This document shows, piece by piece, positions 1 to 11,745 of a stretch of DNA of 64,000 bases (its first letter is position 1; every line of letters begins with the position of its first letter). The notes beneath the pieces were generated by a model. That model saw only the letters and a program-made list of their open reading frames with translations. It made no database searches and was not told the DNA's origin. The translations under genes were made by a program, and so were the position numbers. The DNA is from Rana temporaria (taxonomy: Eukaryota; Chordata; Amphibia; Anura; Ranidae), in contig NC_053490.1 in assembly GCF_905171775.1 (NCBI RefSeq), positions 33,204,006 to 33,268,005 of the forward strand. The letters run 5' to 3'.

Positions 1-12
1 ATTGTCCTCTAC

Positions 13-240
13 AGTGTGCACCTAAAGCTACGTGGTGTGTGTACTGCCCGTGTCCTCTGCAGTGTGCACCTAAAGCTACGTGGTGTGTGTACTGCCATTG
101 TCCTCTGCAGTGTGCACCTAAAGCTACGTAGTGTGTATACTGCCATTGTCCTCTGCAGTGTGCACCTAAAGCTACGTGGTGTGTGTACTGCCATTGTCCT
201 CTGCAGTGTGCACCTAAAGCTACGTGGTATGTGTACTGTC
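13..240. repeat. 48-bp minisatellite, about five copies
   Basis: Five successive copies of a unit starting AGTGTGCACCTAAAGC begin at 13, 61, 109, 157 and 205, exactly 48 bp apart, with a few substitutions. Because 48 is a multiple of three, both strands stay open and give short repetitive peptides; nothing suggests they are expressed. The array may extend past the left edge of the window. Confidence 0.9.
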
Positions 241-1352
241 TGTGTCTGTGCTATTTTTCTCAATGATTTTCATCCATATTGCAGGGACCAGACATTACAT
301 TAAAGCCGCAAGCAGTTTTAAATTACTTTTTCCTTATAGTTTTGTGCAGGGACAGTTCTAAACACGTGCCACTTCACAGGCATACTATAGACACCCAGCA
401 GGTATGATATTTAAAGGAATTTTTCTTTTTTTTTTTCACTTTAAGCATCATTAAAATCACTGCTCCAGAAAAAACGATTTTAAAACTTTTTTTTCCATTG
501 ATACATGTTCCCTGGGGCAAGACCCGGGTTCTCAAACATGTTTTCCGACAATAACTTGCATATTAGGCTTTAAAATTAGCACTTTTGAATTCGAACGTTC
601 AAGTCCCATAGAGGTCAATGGGGTTCTAAACGTTCGCGCGAACGGTCGGTCCATCCGCAGGTTCTGCTGCGAACCGAACAGGGGGGGTGTTCGGCTCATC
701 CCTATTGAGCATCATGGAAAATGTAGTTCCAAAACATCTGGGGTGCCAAGTTTCGCCATCACTGGTATAGGCTTACCTATAGGTAGAAGCAAAAGATGGA
801 GGTTTACTTCCAGTTTAATACTGTAGAAAGCACATATTTCCTAGGAATATAACTTTATGCAAAACAAGCTGATGTGGAAGAGGAATGGAAACCGGGAAAG
901 TCTATTCCTCCTCCTTCTGGGGGCATAGTAGGGGCTGCCCCCAGCTTTCCGATACTATCTATGCAAACCAACTGATATATCATGGATCTATGGCCCAGGG
1001 CCAGGTGACAGATTTGAACAAGTGGAATTCTACAGAACGCCAAGTGTATTCTTTAAACACATCCTGCTTGAGAACAAATATCTTTGCAAAAGTGGACTAT
1101 CAAGAATGAGTTTCACTTCTATTCTATTGAAATGTTTTTTTTTTTTTGGAAGGCCCTCCATGGATTAATATAGAGTGATTCGGGCATTTTCTCTAGGCCA
1201 ATGATCAGGGCATATTTCAGGTGGCATTAAAGTGGACATCTGAGCCTATTTTTCACAGATTGTTACATTAGATTGGCCAGAGATTTTAATTCTTGGTGTT
1301 ACTTTTATTGTGTTCTTTGGTTATTGAAGGACCGCTACTCAAGGGTATAAAC
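241..1352. other. Intergenic stretch with no recognised gene
   Basis: No protein-like frame stands out here. Around 586-703 there is a CpG-containing piece with GTTCGCGCGAAC and GAACCGAACAGGGGGG that looks like one end of a frog MITE (from memory, low confidence). Short T runs occur at 425-440 and 1134-1146. The open frames at 855-1109 overlap each other on opposite strands and resemble no family I know. Confidence 0.5.
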
Positions 1353-1878
1353 CAATGGTCTCCAAACTGTGGCCTGGGGGCCAGATGTGGCCCTTTGATT
1401 TCCTTTACCAGCCCTCGGGACACTTTTCCTTCCACTGACACCAACATAGGGGGATAATTTCTGTCACTGATAACAACAATGGGGAACTATTCCTCCCACT
1501 GGCACCAATGATGGGGCATTATTCCTTCCACTGACACAACAATGGGGGATAATTCCTGCCACTGACACTAATGATGGGGCACTATTCTTCGTAATTACAC
1601 CAACAATGGGGTACTATTCCTCCCACTGGCACCAATGATATGGCATTATTCCTTCCACTGACACCAGCAATGGGGGATAATTCCTGCCACTGACACCAAT
1701 GATGGGGCACTCTTTCTTTCACTGACACCAACAATGGCTGATAATTTCTGCCACTGATACCAACAATGGGGCATTATTCCTCCCACTGACACCAATTATG
1801 GGGCACTATTCCTTCCAATAACACCAACGATGGAGCACTATACCTCCCACTGATACCAATGATAGGGCATTATTCCTT

Positions 1879-2462
1879 CTGTAAAGGAACCCAAATGGGA
1901 CAGGGGTTAACGTTGTTTAGGGTTAGGGTTAGGGTTAGGGTTAGGGTTCCATTCCACCAACCCACGACAGCTTATCGACACTCCACAATCCAGCAGACGA
2001 ACACGGCCCATATGGATTCCCCAGAAACGAGACACACAGCTCTGTTCTCTGGTTCAAAACGGATAGCCTTTAATGGGAAACTTAGGCTTCTTATATACAC
2101 CAAAAAGCATGCTGCAGTAATCAAAGGGACAATGACACACTCCACCCACAACATCATACAATCGGTACTAATGAGCCTCCAATACACATCCTTTAGTCAG
2201 ACTTTTTGGCACCAGGTCTGACATAATTAACATGAACTGATTACTACAGCTGACAAGTCAGACATCATGACTTTTAGACTGTGCTAACTCACAATACACA
2301 TATATCTTCAATAGAAATTCACACAATACAGTGTCAATTAGCATAACTCAATGAAAAGGTCTTAGAAACCAGACTAAGGTTAGTTTACATGACAGTAGCA
2401 GACTTAATTACCCCCTTAACAGTCTAAGTTCCCACATGAATGAGTCACTCTTCTATTGAGAA
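1879..2462. other. Unidentified insert within the hAT element
   Basis: The 32-bp array stops near 1878 and hAT sequence resumes near 2462 (AAATCACATTCTATGAATCC, also seen near 2567). The 0.6 kb between matches nothing else in the window, holds the telomere-like block and has no convincing coding frame. The open frame 1859-2221 runs across the junction and is not a gene. I could not define a target duplication, so the mode of insertion is unknown. Confidence 0.5.
1917..1948 (+). repeat. Interstitial telomere-like repeat (TTAGGG)5
   Basis: Five perfect TTAGGG units plus TT are read directly from the sequence. TTAGGG is the vertebrate telomere repeat. The block lies inside foreign DNA that interrupts the surrounding hAT element, about 40 bp from that foreign segment's left edge. 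Confidence 0.9.
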
Positions 2463-3771
2463 AATTGTCCAAATCACATTCTATGAATCCATGGGCACCA
2501 ACAATGGCCGATAATTCCTGACACTACCAACATGCCCAGATTACTGCCACAGAAAAAATGGCCAAATCACATTCTATGAATCCATGGAGCTCCATCTTCT
2601 AAACCAGTGGTCTCCAAACTCCAGCCCAAGGACCAGATGTTGCCCTTTGCTTGCTTTTATCTGGCTCTCCTACCACTGACACCAATGGCAGGGCACTGTG
2701 TGTTCCACTGACATTGACGATGGGGCATTATTCCTTCCACTAATACCAAGAACCAGGGATAATTCCTGCCACTAACACCAACATGCCCACATTAATTAGT
2801 GCCACTGGAAATATGCCCAGATTACTGCCACAGAAAAAATGCCCAAATGAAATTTTATGAATCCATGGACACCAACAATGGGGGATAATTTCTTCCACTG
2901 ACACCAACATACCCATAATAGTGCCACCGGAAATATGCCCAGATTACTGCCACAGGAAAAATGCCCAAATCACATTCTATGAATCCATGGAGTCTTGTAA
3001 ACTAGTGGTCTCCAAACTGCAGCTGTTTACTTTTATCTGGCTTTTGGGGCACTATTCCTTCCACTGATACAAGCACTGTTTATCCTTCTGACACCAAAAA
3101 ATTACACCAACGACGGGGCGTGTTCCTTTCACTGACACTAAAGATGGGACATTACTGCTCCTACTAATACCAAAGATGGGATCCTATTCCACCCACTGAC
3201 ACAAACGACGGGGCACTGTTCCTTCCACTGACACCAACGATGAAGAACTATTCTTTTCACATTACTAATACGAAAGGTGAGATTGTCCCATGGACGTCAG
3301 GACATTTTATACTCTCACTTACCACAGCCAGTGGACAGTAAATTGCCCTTTTTTTTTTTTTTTATTTGAGACTCCTGGTATAAACCAAAACATGTACCAT
3401 AGCAGAAGGCATATCATAATCTTTATTAAGAATCACATACAGGGCAGGATTTAGGGTGGTGGGGGCCTCTGGGCTTGAATAACTTTCAGGCCCTACCTTC
3501 TATAAAATACATTAAATAGAACAAAATGATACATTACATACACAAGCTATGTATTAGAGCTACACAATTTTGGATAAACTGAGAATGAAAATAGAGATTA
3601 CGATTCTGAAGTAAACCCTGGAGGATTTTGCAGTTTTTCAATTAGTGGATTTAAACCCCAAATGTTTTTTTTTTTTTTTTGATGTCACAATGTACAGTAT
3701 AAGATTTCCTATCATCCAGCTCTGTGAGCAATGCTCTTTTATTGTTCAATGAAATAAAACGGACTTACAGG

Positions 3772-4989
3772 CAGCGGCGGTTCGTCCATAGAGGGCGCTG
3801 GAGCGCCGCCCCCTCTGGCTCTCAACCGCCACTGAGTCAAATAACATAGATTCATGCATTGCACAAAACTATGTTATTTTCGCCGCTGCCGCTGTTATTC
3901 AGATGGTCGGCGCTCAATGTCCGGCCATCTGAATAACGCCAGCTGGTTGGCTGTAGGGAAATGTCTATCAAAGCCAGCGGCTCTGATAGGCTTTCCCAAT
4001 ACAGCCCTCGGGTCCCGGAAGCTTCTTCTCGGAGCGCACAGACTGTACGCCCCTTGAATAAGATGACAGGCGCCTCAGCCAATCAGGTTGGCCGGTTCTG
4101 GCTACCAGTAACCTGATTGGCTGAGACGCCTGTCAGTCATCGAGGGCGGGAGAAGACATCGTGGGACGTGGATGCCTAAAACCAGTAAAGGTAAGTGCCG
4201 GGCGGAGGGGGAAGAAAGCAATTTACAGGGCACAGTGGGGACAATTGGCACAGCGGCGACCATCAAAGGGCACATTGGTGACAATGTATGGCACAGTGGT
4301 GACAATGTATGGCACAGTGGCTGTGTTTAATGGCATGGCACAGTGGTGACAATGCATGGCACAGTGGTGACAATGGATGGCACAGTGGCTGCGTTTAATG
4401 GCATGGCACAGTGGTGACAATGTATGGCACAGTGGTGACAAAGGATGGCACAGTGGCTGCGTTTAATGGCATGGCACAGTGGTGACAATGTATGGCACAG
4501 TGGCTGCGTTTAATGGCATGGCACAGTGGTGACAATGGATGGCACAGTGACTGCGTTTAATGGCATGGCACAGTGGTGACAATGTATAGCACAGTGGCTG
4601 CGTTTAATGGCATGGCACAGTGGTGACAATGGATGGCACAGTGACTGCGTTTAATGGCATGGCACAGTGGTGCAAATTGATGGCACAGTGACTGCATTTG
4701 ATGGCATGGCACAGTGACTGCGTTTAATGGCATGGCACAGTGGTGCGAATTGATGGCACAGTGACTGCATTTGATGGCATGGCACAGTGGTGCAAATTGA
4801 TGGCAGAGTGGCTGCATTTGATGGCATGGCACTGTGGTGCAAATTGATGGCACAGTGGCTGCGTTTGATTCCATGTAACAGTGGCTGCGTTTGATTCCAT
4901 GTAACAGTGGCTGCGTTTGGGCACAGTGAGACTGCAATTTTTTTTTTCCTTTGCGCCCCCCCAAAAATTTTGAGCGCCAGCCGCCACTG
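3772..4989. mobile_element. hAT-type non-autonomous element with internal VNTR
   Basis: Ends CAGCGGCGGTTCGTCC and ...CAGCCGCCACTG are inverted repeats flanked by the perfect 8-bp duplication CTTACAGG (3764-3771, 4990-4997). The related repeat at 52180 supplies the unoccupied site. The interior has an inverted pair of CCAATCAGGTT/AACCTGATTGG blocks (about 4078-4124) and, from about 4230 to 4930, tandem copies of GGCACAGTGGTGACAATG-type units. A second member lies at 60794-62046. There is no transposase; minus-strand frames over the array are repeat readings. Confidence 0.88.
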
Positions 4990-5152
4990 CTTACAGGGGA
5001 AAACCTTAGTCCGTTTCGCCCCCTCGCTGTGAGTGACAGGTTATTTACATATCTCATGCACTAGCTTCAGACAGGCATTATTTTTTTAATTCCCACCCCC
5101 ACTCCTTTTCTGAAGTCATGTGGTTACTTTTCTGGATTTTGACTGGATGTTA

Positions 5153-5611
5153 TGCCGGGTACACACGAGAGGATTTATCCGCGGAAACGGTCCTCCGGAC
5201 CGTATCCGCGAATAAATCCTCTGGCGGATTTTGATCTCCTGGTTGTACTAACCAGGAGATCAAAATCCCTGCGGAATTCCGTCCGCGGTGACGTGTCGCG
5301 CCGTCGCCGTGCGCGACGCTGTCATATAAGGATATCCACGCATGCGTCGAATCATTACGACGCATGCGAGGGATGGGTTCGGACGGACCGATCCGGTGAG
5401 TCTGTACAGACCACCGGATCGATCCGCTGGAGCCGATTCCAGCGGATAGATTTCTTAGCATGCTAAGAAATTTTTATCCGCTGGAAATCGGTCGGCCCGA
5501 AATATATCCACGGATAAATATCCGCTGGATCGTACACACCAGCGGATCTATCCGCTGAAACCGATCCGCGGATCAATTTCAGCGGATCGATCCTCTCGTG
5601 TGTATGGGGCC
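5153..5611. mobile_element. Palindromic GTACACACGA MITE, TTA duplication
   Basis: Starts TGCCGGGTACACACGAGAGG and ends in the inverse (CCTCTCGTGTGTATGGGGCC), flanked by TTA on both sides (5150-5152, 5612-5614). The empty site survives at about 52332. Repeated GGATCGATCCGCTGG-like blocks make most of it self-complementary. A 3-bp T(T/A)A target is typical of PIF/Harbinger elements; that assignment is inference from the target and ends. Confidence 0.8.
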
Positions 5612-5699
5612 TTAGTGATCATAGCAGAATTTAGTGTAAGGAATACATAGGGAAAAAAAGCATGTTGACTAGGGGAGTGTAGAGGTGGGCACTGTGGAT

Positions 5700-6146
5700 T
5701 AGGGTGACCAAGTATCCCAGATTGCCCGGGACAGTCCCGCATTTTGCAGGTCTGTCCCGGGAACCTTCATACCAGGACAATACAGTGTCCCGGAATGAAA
5801 CTGACACAGCCACCCCTCAGAGCTGATCTGATGCCTCCAAAAAAGGCCACCACATTGCGGCTTTACTCACCGACAGTACTTGTCCTGGTCGGGAAGAGGC
5901 ACAATCCCCGCCCCCTGCTTGTGATTGGAGAAATCATAAATTCCGCCTATTGTGTCTAATCACTGTAGAGCCAGCGTTGTAATCAAGGTAAAACGGGCCT
6001 CGGCTGGCCAGGAAAAGTACTGTCAGTGAGTAAAGTGGTGATGCAGTGGCCTTTTTTGGGGGGGGGGCTGTGATTCGTTACAGCACAAGCTGATTTTTAG
6101 GAAGGGGGGTGTCCCTGAATGGCAGTTTGGAAATGTGGTCACCCTA
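5700..6146. mobile_element. Short hAT-type element, TAGGGTGACCA ends
   Basis: Inverted ends TAGGGTGACCA and TGGTCACCCTA are flanked by a perfect 8-bp duplication CTGTGGAT (5692-5699, 6147-6154). It is 447 bp long with no coding capacity. Near its left end is a CCCGGGACAGTCCCG-type palindrome. Unlike the other complete hAT elements here it has no tandem array. Confidence 0.85.
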
Positions 6147-6154
6147 CTGTGGAT

Positions 6155-6619
6155 CTGGTGAGGTTGTTCTTTACAAAAACTGGGTACTTCTTGAGGTGGG
6201 GAGTCTGGGGACCCAGGATTGAAGATGTTCAAACTCTAATGAAAGCGCCAAACAAAGCCTAGGATCTTCTGTTTTTAATATTTACCTATTAGATTGATCT
6301 CCTTATTACTGCTCTTGCAAAATGAACCAATAGAATAGAATAACATTATATAATGCTTTTGATGTAATACTTAATTGGTTTATTGCTCTGCTCGTAAAAT
6401 TTTTCTATTGTTATATACTCATCCTGTTTATAAATCGCTATGTTTAGTACTATTGCTATTTATAACTATTGCTATTTGAATATTGTACCACCTTCCTTAT
6501 ACAGTGGAGCCTTGGTTTAAGAGTAACTTGGTTTGAGAGCGTTTTGATTTGCGAGCAACTTCATAAATCATTTAGCCTGAGGTACGGGGGCGCAGTGCCA
6601 TACAAGTACTTAAAACGAA
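6155..6619. other. AT-rich spacer with a repeat fragment
   Basis: No gene is seen. Positions 6503-6565 (CAGTGGAGCCTTGGTTTAAG...) look like one end of a dispersed repeat containing TTGGTTTGAGAGCGTTTTG. I cannot define its other end. Confidence 0.4.
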
Positions 6620-7130
6620 CGGAGCATGCGTCGTCCCGTGGATGCATCCCAGTGCGCATGCTCAGAATCACGTCGGAACTACTCCCTAAGATACGACGGA
6701 TCACTGCCTACGACGTGAACGTAACCCTACGCCCAGCCCTATTCACGTACTATGTAAACGACGTAAAATACGACGGCTGTGTTCCCTGGTCCATACCATA
6801 GCATGAGTTGCGCCTCATATATGGGGAATAACTATACGCCGGGCGTACGACTTACGCAAACCGCGTATATTATGTGCCGGGTTCGTTCGTGAATCGACGT
6901 ATCTCCCTCATTTCCATATTTGAATAGGAAATCAATGGGAGCGCCACTTGCGGCCAGCGTAAATATGCGCCCACGATACGCTGGTGTAGGAAAGTTACGT
7001 CAGTCGGATGAGGCCTATTTTCAGGCGTATCTCAGTTTATGGGCACGGTGCATAGATACGATGGCGCATACTTACACTTACGCGGCGTATCTCGAGATAC
7101 GTCGGCGTAAGTGCTTTGTGAATCCGGGCC
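6620..7130. mobile_element. Truncated GGCCCGGATTCAC-family MITE
   Basis: The right end ...GTGAATCCGGGCC at 7130 and the internal blocks (CGTCGGAACTAC, GACTTACGCAAAC, GCCAGCGTAAATATG) match the complete members at 38245 and 41198. The left terminus is missing. The 110-aa frame across it is fortuitous. Confidence 0.6.
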
Positions 7131-7674
7131 ATAATAGGTAAATAAAAAAAGATTTATTTACCCAATATGTGTTTATGTATTTTTTGATGTATCAATTTTT
7201 ATAGCAATTTTATAGCAGAGGAGTTTATTGTTACTCAATATTTATGGACGTCACCATTTTTTGCTTTTTCAATTAACCACTTCAGCCCCAGAAGGATTTA
7301 CCCCCTTCCTGACCAGAGCACTTTTTGCGATTCGTCACTGCGTCACTTTAACTGACAATTGCACGGTCCTGCAACGCTGTACCCAAACAAAATTGACGTC
7401 ATTTTTTTCCCACAAATAGAGCTTTCTTTTGGTGGTATTTTATCGTTTTTTATTTTTTTGTGCTATAAACAAAAAAAGAGCGTAAATTTTGAAAAAAAAT
7501 TCTATATTTTTTACTTTTTGCTATAATAAATATTCCTCAAAAAAAAAATGTATATATTTAAATTTTTTGTGCTACAGTATAAACAAAAAAAAGAGTGTTA
7601 ATTTTGAAAAAAAAAAATCTATATTTTTTACTTTTTGCTATAATAGATATTCCCAATATATATATATATATAAT

Positions 7675-8282
7675 GGCCCGGATTCAGTAAGATTTGCGCA
7701 TAAATTACGGAGGCACAGGGCAACGATTTTGCCCTGCGCCCCCGCAAATTTGCGCCGCTGCCCTCGATTCACGGAGCAGTAGCTCCGTAAATTGCAAGGG
7801 CGCGCCGGCAAAATTGCCCGGCGTAAGCGCGCGCAATTTAAATGATCCCGCAGGGGGCGGGAATCATTTCAATTAGGCGCATTCCCGCGCCGATCGTAAA
7901 GCCCATGCGCCGTCGGGAAACCTTCCCTACGTGCATTGCGGCAAATGACGTCGCAAGGACGTCATTTGCTTCAAAGTGAACGTGAATGGAGTCCAGCGTC
8001 ATTCACGAATCACTTACGCAAACGACGTGAAATTCAAATTTCACGACGCGGGAACGGCGGGTATACTTTAGCATTGCCTGCCCCTACTATTAGAAGGGGC
8101 AGCCTTACGCTAAAGACGCCGTACGGAAACTCCGTAACTTGAGCTTTATGCCACGCAGATTTTAGGCTGCAGTCGGCGTTACGATGTTCCTGAATCAGGA
8201 GCATTCGTAACGCCGGAGCAAGTCAGCAATTGCGCTGCGTAACTATGGTTACGCAGGCGCAACTGCTCTCTGAATCCGGGCC
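7675..8282. mobile_element. MITE nested in the TTAA element (AAT duplication)
   Basis: Starts GGCCCGGATTCAG and ends ...CTGAATCCGGGCC, flanked by AAT on both sides. The arms are inverted over most of their length (ACGCCG and TTACGC blocks). No coding frame. Probable Harbinger-type MITE by its 3-bp target. Confidence 0.8.
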
Positions 8283-8399
8283 AATATATCTAAATATAAA
8301 AAAAAATATTTCTCAGTTTAGGCCGATATGTATTCTTACATATTTTTGGTAAACAAAATTGCAATAAGCGTATATTGATTGGTTTGCGCAAAAGTTATA

Positions 8400-9096
8400 G
8401 GCCCAGATTCTCAACCGAGATACGCCGTCGTATCTCTGTGTTGAGCCGTCGTATCTATGCGACTGATTCTTAGAATCAGTTACGCATAGATATCCATTAG
8501 ATCCGACAGGCGTAAGTCTCTTACGCCGTCGGTTCTTAAGTGCAATTTTTTTTGGCCTGCTAGGTGGCGCTTCCGTCGAAATCCGCGGTGAGTATGCAAA
8601 TTAGCTAGATACGCGAATTCCCGAATGTACGCGCGGCCGGCGCAGTAAAGTTACAACGTTTACGTTAGGCTTTTCCCGGCGTATAGTTGCCCCTGCTATA
8701 TGAGGCGCAGCCAATGTTAAGTATGGCCGTCGTTCCCGCGTCAAAATTTTAAAAAGTTGCGTCGTTTGCGTAAGTCGTCCGTGAATGGGGCTGGACGTCC
8801 GTTCACGTCGAAACCAATGACGTACTTGCGACATCATTTGGAGAAATGCACACTTGGATATTTTACGGACGGCGAATGCGCAGTTCGTTCGGCGCGGGGA
8901 CGCGCTTCATTTAAATGATACACGCCCCCTAGCCGCCGAATTTGAATTCCGCCGGGTGATTAACGCTACGCCGCCGCAACTTAGGGAGCAAGTGCTTTGA
9001 GAATACAGCACTTGCCCGTGTAAGTTGCGGAGGCGTAACGTAAATGAGATACGTTACGCCCGCACAATTTTGCGCCGATCTACGTGAATCTGGGCC
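8400..9096. mobile_element. MITE nested in the TTAA element (ATA duplication)
   Basis: Starts GGCCCAGATTCTC and ends ...GTGAATCTGGGCC, flanked by ATA (8397-8399, 9097-9099). It has the same family architecture as 7675-8282, with ATACGCCGTCGTATC near the left end and a CG-rich middle, but clearly different internal sequence. Confidence 0.8.
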
Positions 9097-9187
9097 ATAG
9101 TGTCTACAAAATAGGGGATAGTTTTATGGCATTTTTCTTATTCATTTTATTTTTTATTAGTAATGGCGGCGAGCAGCGATTTTTATC

Positions 9188-9249
9188 AAAGCGCTGCGCA
9201 AACTGTTGGCGCTATATAAATCCTGTATAATAATAATAATAATAATAAT
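9188..9249 (+). mobile_element. 5'-truncated LINE/SINE tail with AAT repeat
   Basis: AAGCGCTGCGCAAACTGTTG followed by GGCGCTATATAAATCCTGTA and (TAA)n interrupts the TTAA element between GCGATTTTTATC and CATGACTGC. From memory, a GGCGCTATATAAAT...(AAT)n end is typical of L2-mobilised elements in vertebrates. It is too short to classify further. Confidence 0.6.
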
Positions 9250-10033
9250 CATGACTGCAACATTATGGCGGACACTTCGGACACTTTTGACACAATTTTG
9301 GGACCATTGTCATTTATACAGCCATCAGTGCTATAAAAATGCACTGATTACTGTGTAAATTGCACTGACAGGGAAGGGGTTAACCACTAGGGGGCGATGA
9401 AGGGGTAAAGTGTGGCCTAAGGAGTGATTCTAACTGTGTGGGGGTTGGGCTACAAGTGATACAACAGTGATCACTGCTCCCGATGACAGTAGATCACTGT
9501 CCTGTCACTAGGCAGAACAGGGAGATGCCTTGTTTACACAGGCATTTCCCCGTTATGCAGCTCCGTGACACGATCGCGGGACACTGGCAGACATCGCGTC
9601 TGCGGGTCCCGCGGGCATGGTCACAGAGCACACGGCGGGCGCGCACGTGCCTGCACGGCGAGAAATTCAAAGCAACGTACAGATTTGTTGCTTTGCCAAG
9701 CCGTGCCATTCTGCCGACGTTTATCATTGTTAGACAGTCGGCAAGTGGTTAATTGAATGATTGCAACTTTTTTTCTTTACCGATTGCATTGTATGTGGGA
9801 ACACATTTAGTGATTGCAGCAGCCTCACGTTAAATATAGGTATACTGTAAGTGTTTTAATTTTCTGTTGCTCTTCCACACCTTTATTACTATTATATTTA
9901 GGTTTTCTGTATGCTTACCGGTTGCTAGCAGCCTTCTATTATTTATTATTGTTTTAGCTCTGACTTATTACATTTATCTTAGAAATTAAAATTGTATTGG
10001 ATTCAACTTCTGTGTCTTTTATTAAAGAGTTAA

Positions 10034-10514
10034 AGCGGGGGTTCACCCGGACATACAACTTTTTACCCTTAGATTGAGGCTCATTTTGTCTAGGGGAATC
10101 GGCTATTTTTTTTTTAAATCGAAGTAGTACTTACCTTTTTAGAGAGCGATCTTCTCCGGAGCTTCCGGGTATGGGCTGCGGGACTGGGCGTTCCTATTTT
10201 GATTGACAGTCTTCCGACAGGCTTCCGACGGTCGCATCCATCGCGTCACGATTTTCCGAAAGTAGCCGAACGTTGGTGCGCAGGCGCAGTATAGCACCGC
10301 ACCAACGTTCGGCTTCCTTCGGCTACTCGTGACGCGATGGATGTGACCGTCGGAAGTCTGTCGGAAGACTGTCAATCAAAATACGCCCAGAAGCGGCGGA
10401 GAAGATCGCTCTCTAAAACGGTAAGTACAGCTTCGATTTTAAAAATACTAGCCGCTTCAGACAAAATGAGCATCAATCTAAGGTTAAAAGTTATTTTTAG
10501 GGTGAACTCCCTCT
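10034..10514. mobile_element. Palindromic TTAA-flanked MITE
   Basis: AGCGGGGGTTCACCC at the left and GGGTGAACTCCCTCT at the right are inverted repeats flanked by TTAA. The arms fold back almost to the centre near 10290 (CACCAACGTTCGGCT against AGCCGAACGTTGGTG; GACTGTCTTCCGAC repeats). It is 481 bp long and non-coding. Confidence 0.85.
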
Positions 10515-11745
10515 TTAAGCTGCCTGTGGATGGTGCAGAGTCAGCAGGTAAACCACACTCACATACTCACAACAGGATAGCAACAGAATAGCAACAGGAG
10601 CTCAAATCGGCGCACGCTCCTAGGAGTAGGACGTGTGGCTCATAGCTCCAGGCAGGCAGGCTTCCAGCTTCCCAGCTTCTCAGCATCCAGCATCTACTTC
10701 CACGGATTACCACGGATTACCATCGGTCTAGGACCCACCAGCTGCAATTTTTCTTCCCCCAGCCCACCCTAATCAAATAGCATCCAGCCTCACTCACCTC
10801 AGCCACAATCTGCAACCTGTATGCCCCAGAGTGGCTGACAAGTAAGCCCAGGCCGGTAGGACAGACCGCGGCTGCAGCCTAAATACACTCCGCCCCCCCT
10901 CCCCTCATTTCTTACCTCCTACCTTCCTCCTCCCGCAGGTTTGCCAGATGCTGCTTGCATCGGAGTGCTGCCCGAATTAGGAACAGGAGCATATACCGAG
11001 GTAGGTGCACGCCACCCACGGAAGTCCGCGGCTACCGTCAGGAAAGGCTGTGGCCTAGCGGCAGGCTGACCCGGCCACCTATCACCTCATCCCCGTAAAT
11101 CCATCTCCCAAGTCATCCCCCTGCTCTAAGCAAGCTAGGTGGCACCCCCACCCTTCCCCAGAGCCCCCCCCCCCCATTCCGGTGGCCATCTTGGTACACC
11201 CAGATCACCCAATCCTTCAGCCACCACTACTAAATTCAAATAATACGAGTTCCAGTTACCAACAGGGCCCCCAGCAGGGACCTCCCCCCCCCCCCAATCA
11301 GGCCACCCTCATTAGGCCGGTAAGTACCATATTCCACCCCCCCCCCCCCATCGTTCTTCTTCCCTCACTTTTCACCCCCGCACCTACCGTACCTCCACCA
11401 GAGGATAACCAACCGCACCACATCTAGCAAACAGTCTTGACGTCCAACTTTAAACAGGTAAGAACCCAGGCCCATTCATCATAGGAAGTTGATCCAGGGG
11501 TTTAGCCGATTGCCTCCAGAGGGATCAGGAAGGAATTTTTTCTCCCCGGCTGTAGCATATTGGCCTCACTCTGCGTTTTTTTTGCCTTCCTCTGGATCAA
11601 CCAGGGTTAGATTGGGGGTCCAAAATTCCGCCTCTGACCATCATTATCAACAGGGTTCACCAGTTAGTCTCTGCCGTCGTTATTCCCCAGTGTTCACCAC
11701 GGCTAACCATCACGTCATCTTTTTGCGTTTAGCGTTTTTTGTATC
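10515..11745 (+). other. Probable 5' part of the LINE, no clear gene
   Basis: GC-rich sequence with poly-C runs (about 11167-11175, 11283-11294, 11337-11349) precedes the LINE endonuclease frame and may be its 5' region, but the true start is not visible. The 81-aa proline-rich frame at 11182-11427 is generated by the C runs and I do not accept it as ORF1. Confidence 0.35.

Larger units (their letters stand above)
1353..3377. mobile_element. hAT-type non-autonomous element, 2.0 kb, with internal minisatellite
   Basis: The ends are CAATGGTCTCCAAAC on the left and the imperfect inverse ...GAGACTCCTG on the right. They are flanked by a perfect 8-bp direct repeat GTATAAAC (1345-1352 and 3378-3385), the target-site size of hAT transposons. 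The interior has no transposase frame. It is mostly a degenerate tandem array of about 32 bp (GGGGCAYTATTCCTTCCACTG and relatives). Near-copies of the left end recur at about 2606 and 3005, so the element has grown by internal duplication. A piece of unrelated DNA with telomere-like repeats interrupts it at about 1879-2462. Confidence 0.8.
3643..5691 (+). repeat. Interrupted, partial copy of a TTAA-type MITE family
   Basis: Segments 3643-3771, 4990-5152 and 5612-5691 align in order with the intact element at 52023-52610 (shared GATGTCACAATGTA, ATAAAACGGAC, TTTTGACTGGATG). The copy is split by a hAT element at 3772 and a palindromic MITE at 5153, and a further hAT (5700) lies at its right boundary. 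Comparison with the other copy gives the empty sites and confirms the nested insertions. Confidence 0.75.
7277..9748 (+). mobile_element. TTAA-flanked CCACTT...AAGTGG element with nested MITEs
   Basis: CCACTTCAGCCCC at the left and GCAAGTGG at the right are immediately flanked by TTAA (7273-7276, 9749-9752). The interior carries the family landmarks AGCTTTCTTTTGGTGGTA, long A/T tracts, ATGGCGGACACTTCGGACA and a GC-rich block around 9600. TTAA targets fit piggyBac or Kolobok superfamilies; which one cannot be told without a transposase. Two 3-bp-target MITEs and a LINE tail have inserted into it. Other members are at 41986, 55910, 58029 and 59900. Confidence 0.8.

Noticed and set aside
13..240. 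CRISPR-like array
   Set aside because: The 48-bp units are contiguous without variable spacers; it is a minisatellite. The same applies to the other tandem arrays.
8601..8837. 78-residue minus-strand frame and similar R-rich frames in the MITEs
   Set aside because: Recurrent by-products of the CG-rich MITE interiors; seen in several copies without conservation of frame.
11182..11427. Proline-rich frame upstream of the LINE endonuclease as ORF1
   Set aside because: Prolines come from poly-C runs; no zinc finger, esterase or coiled coil expected of LINE ORF1.
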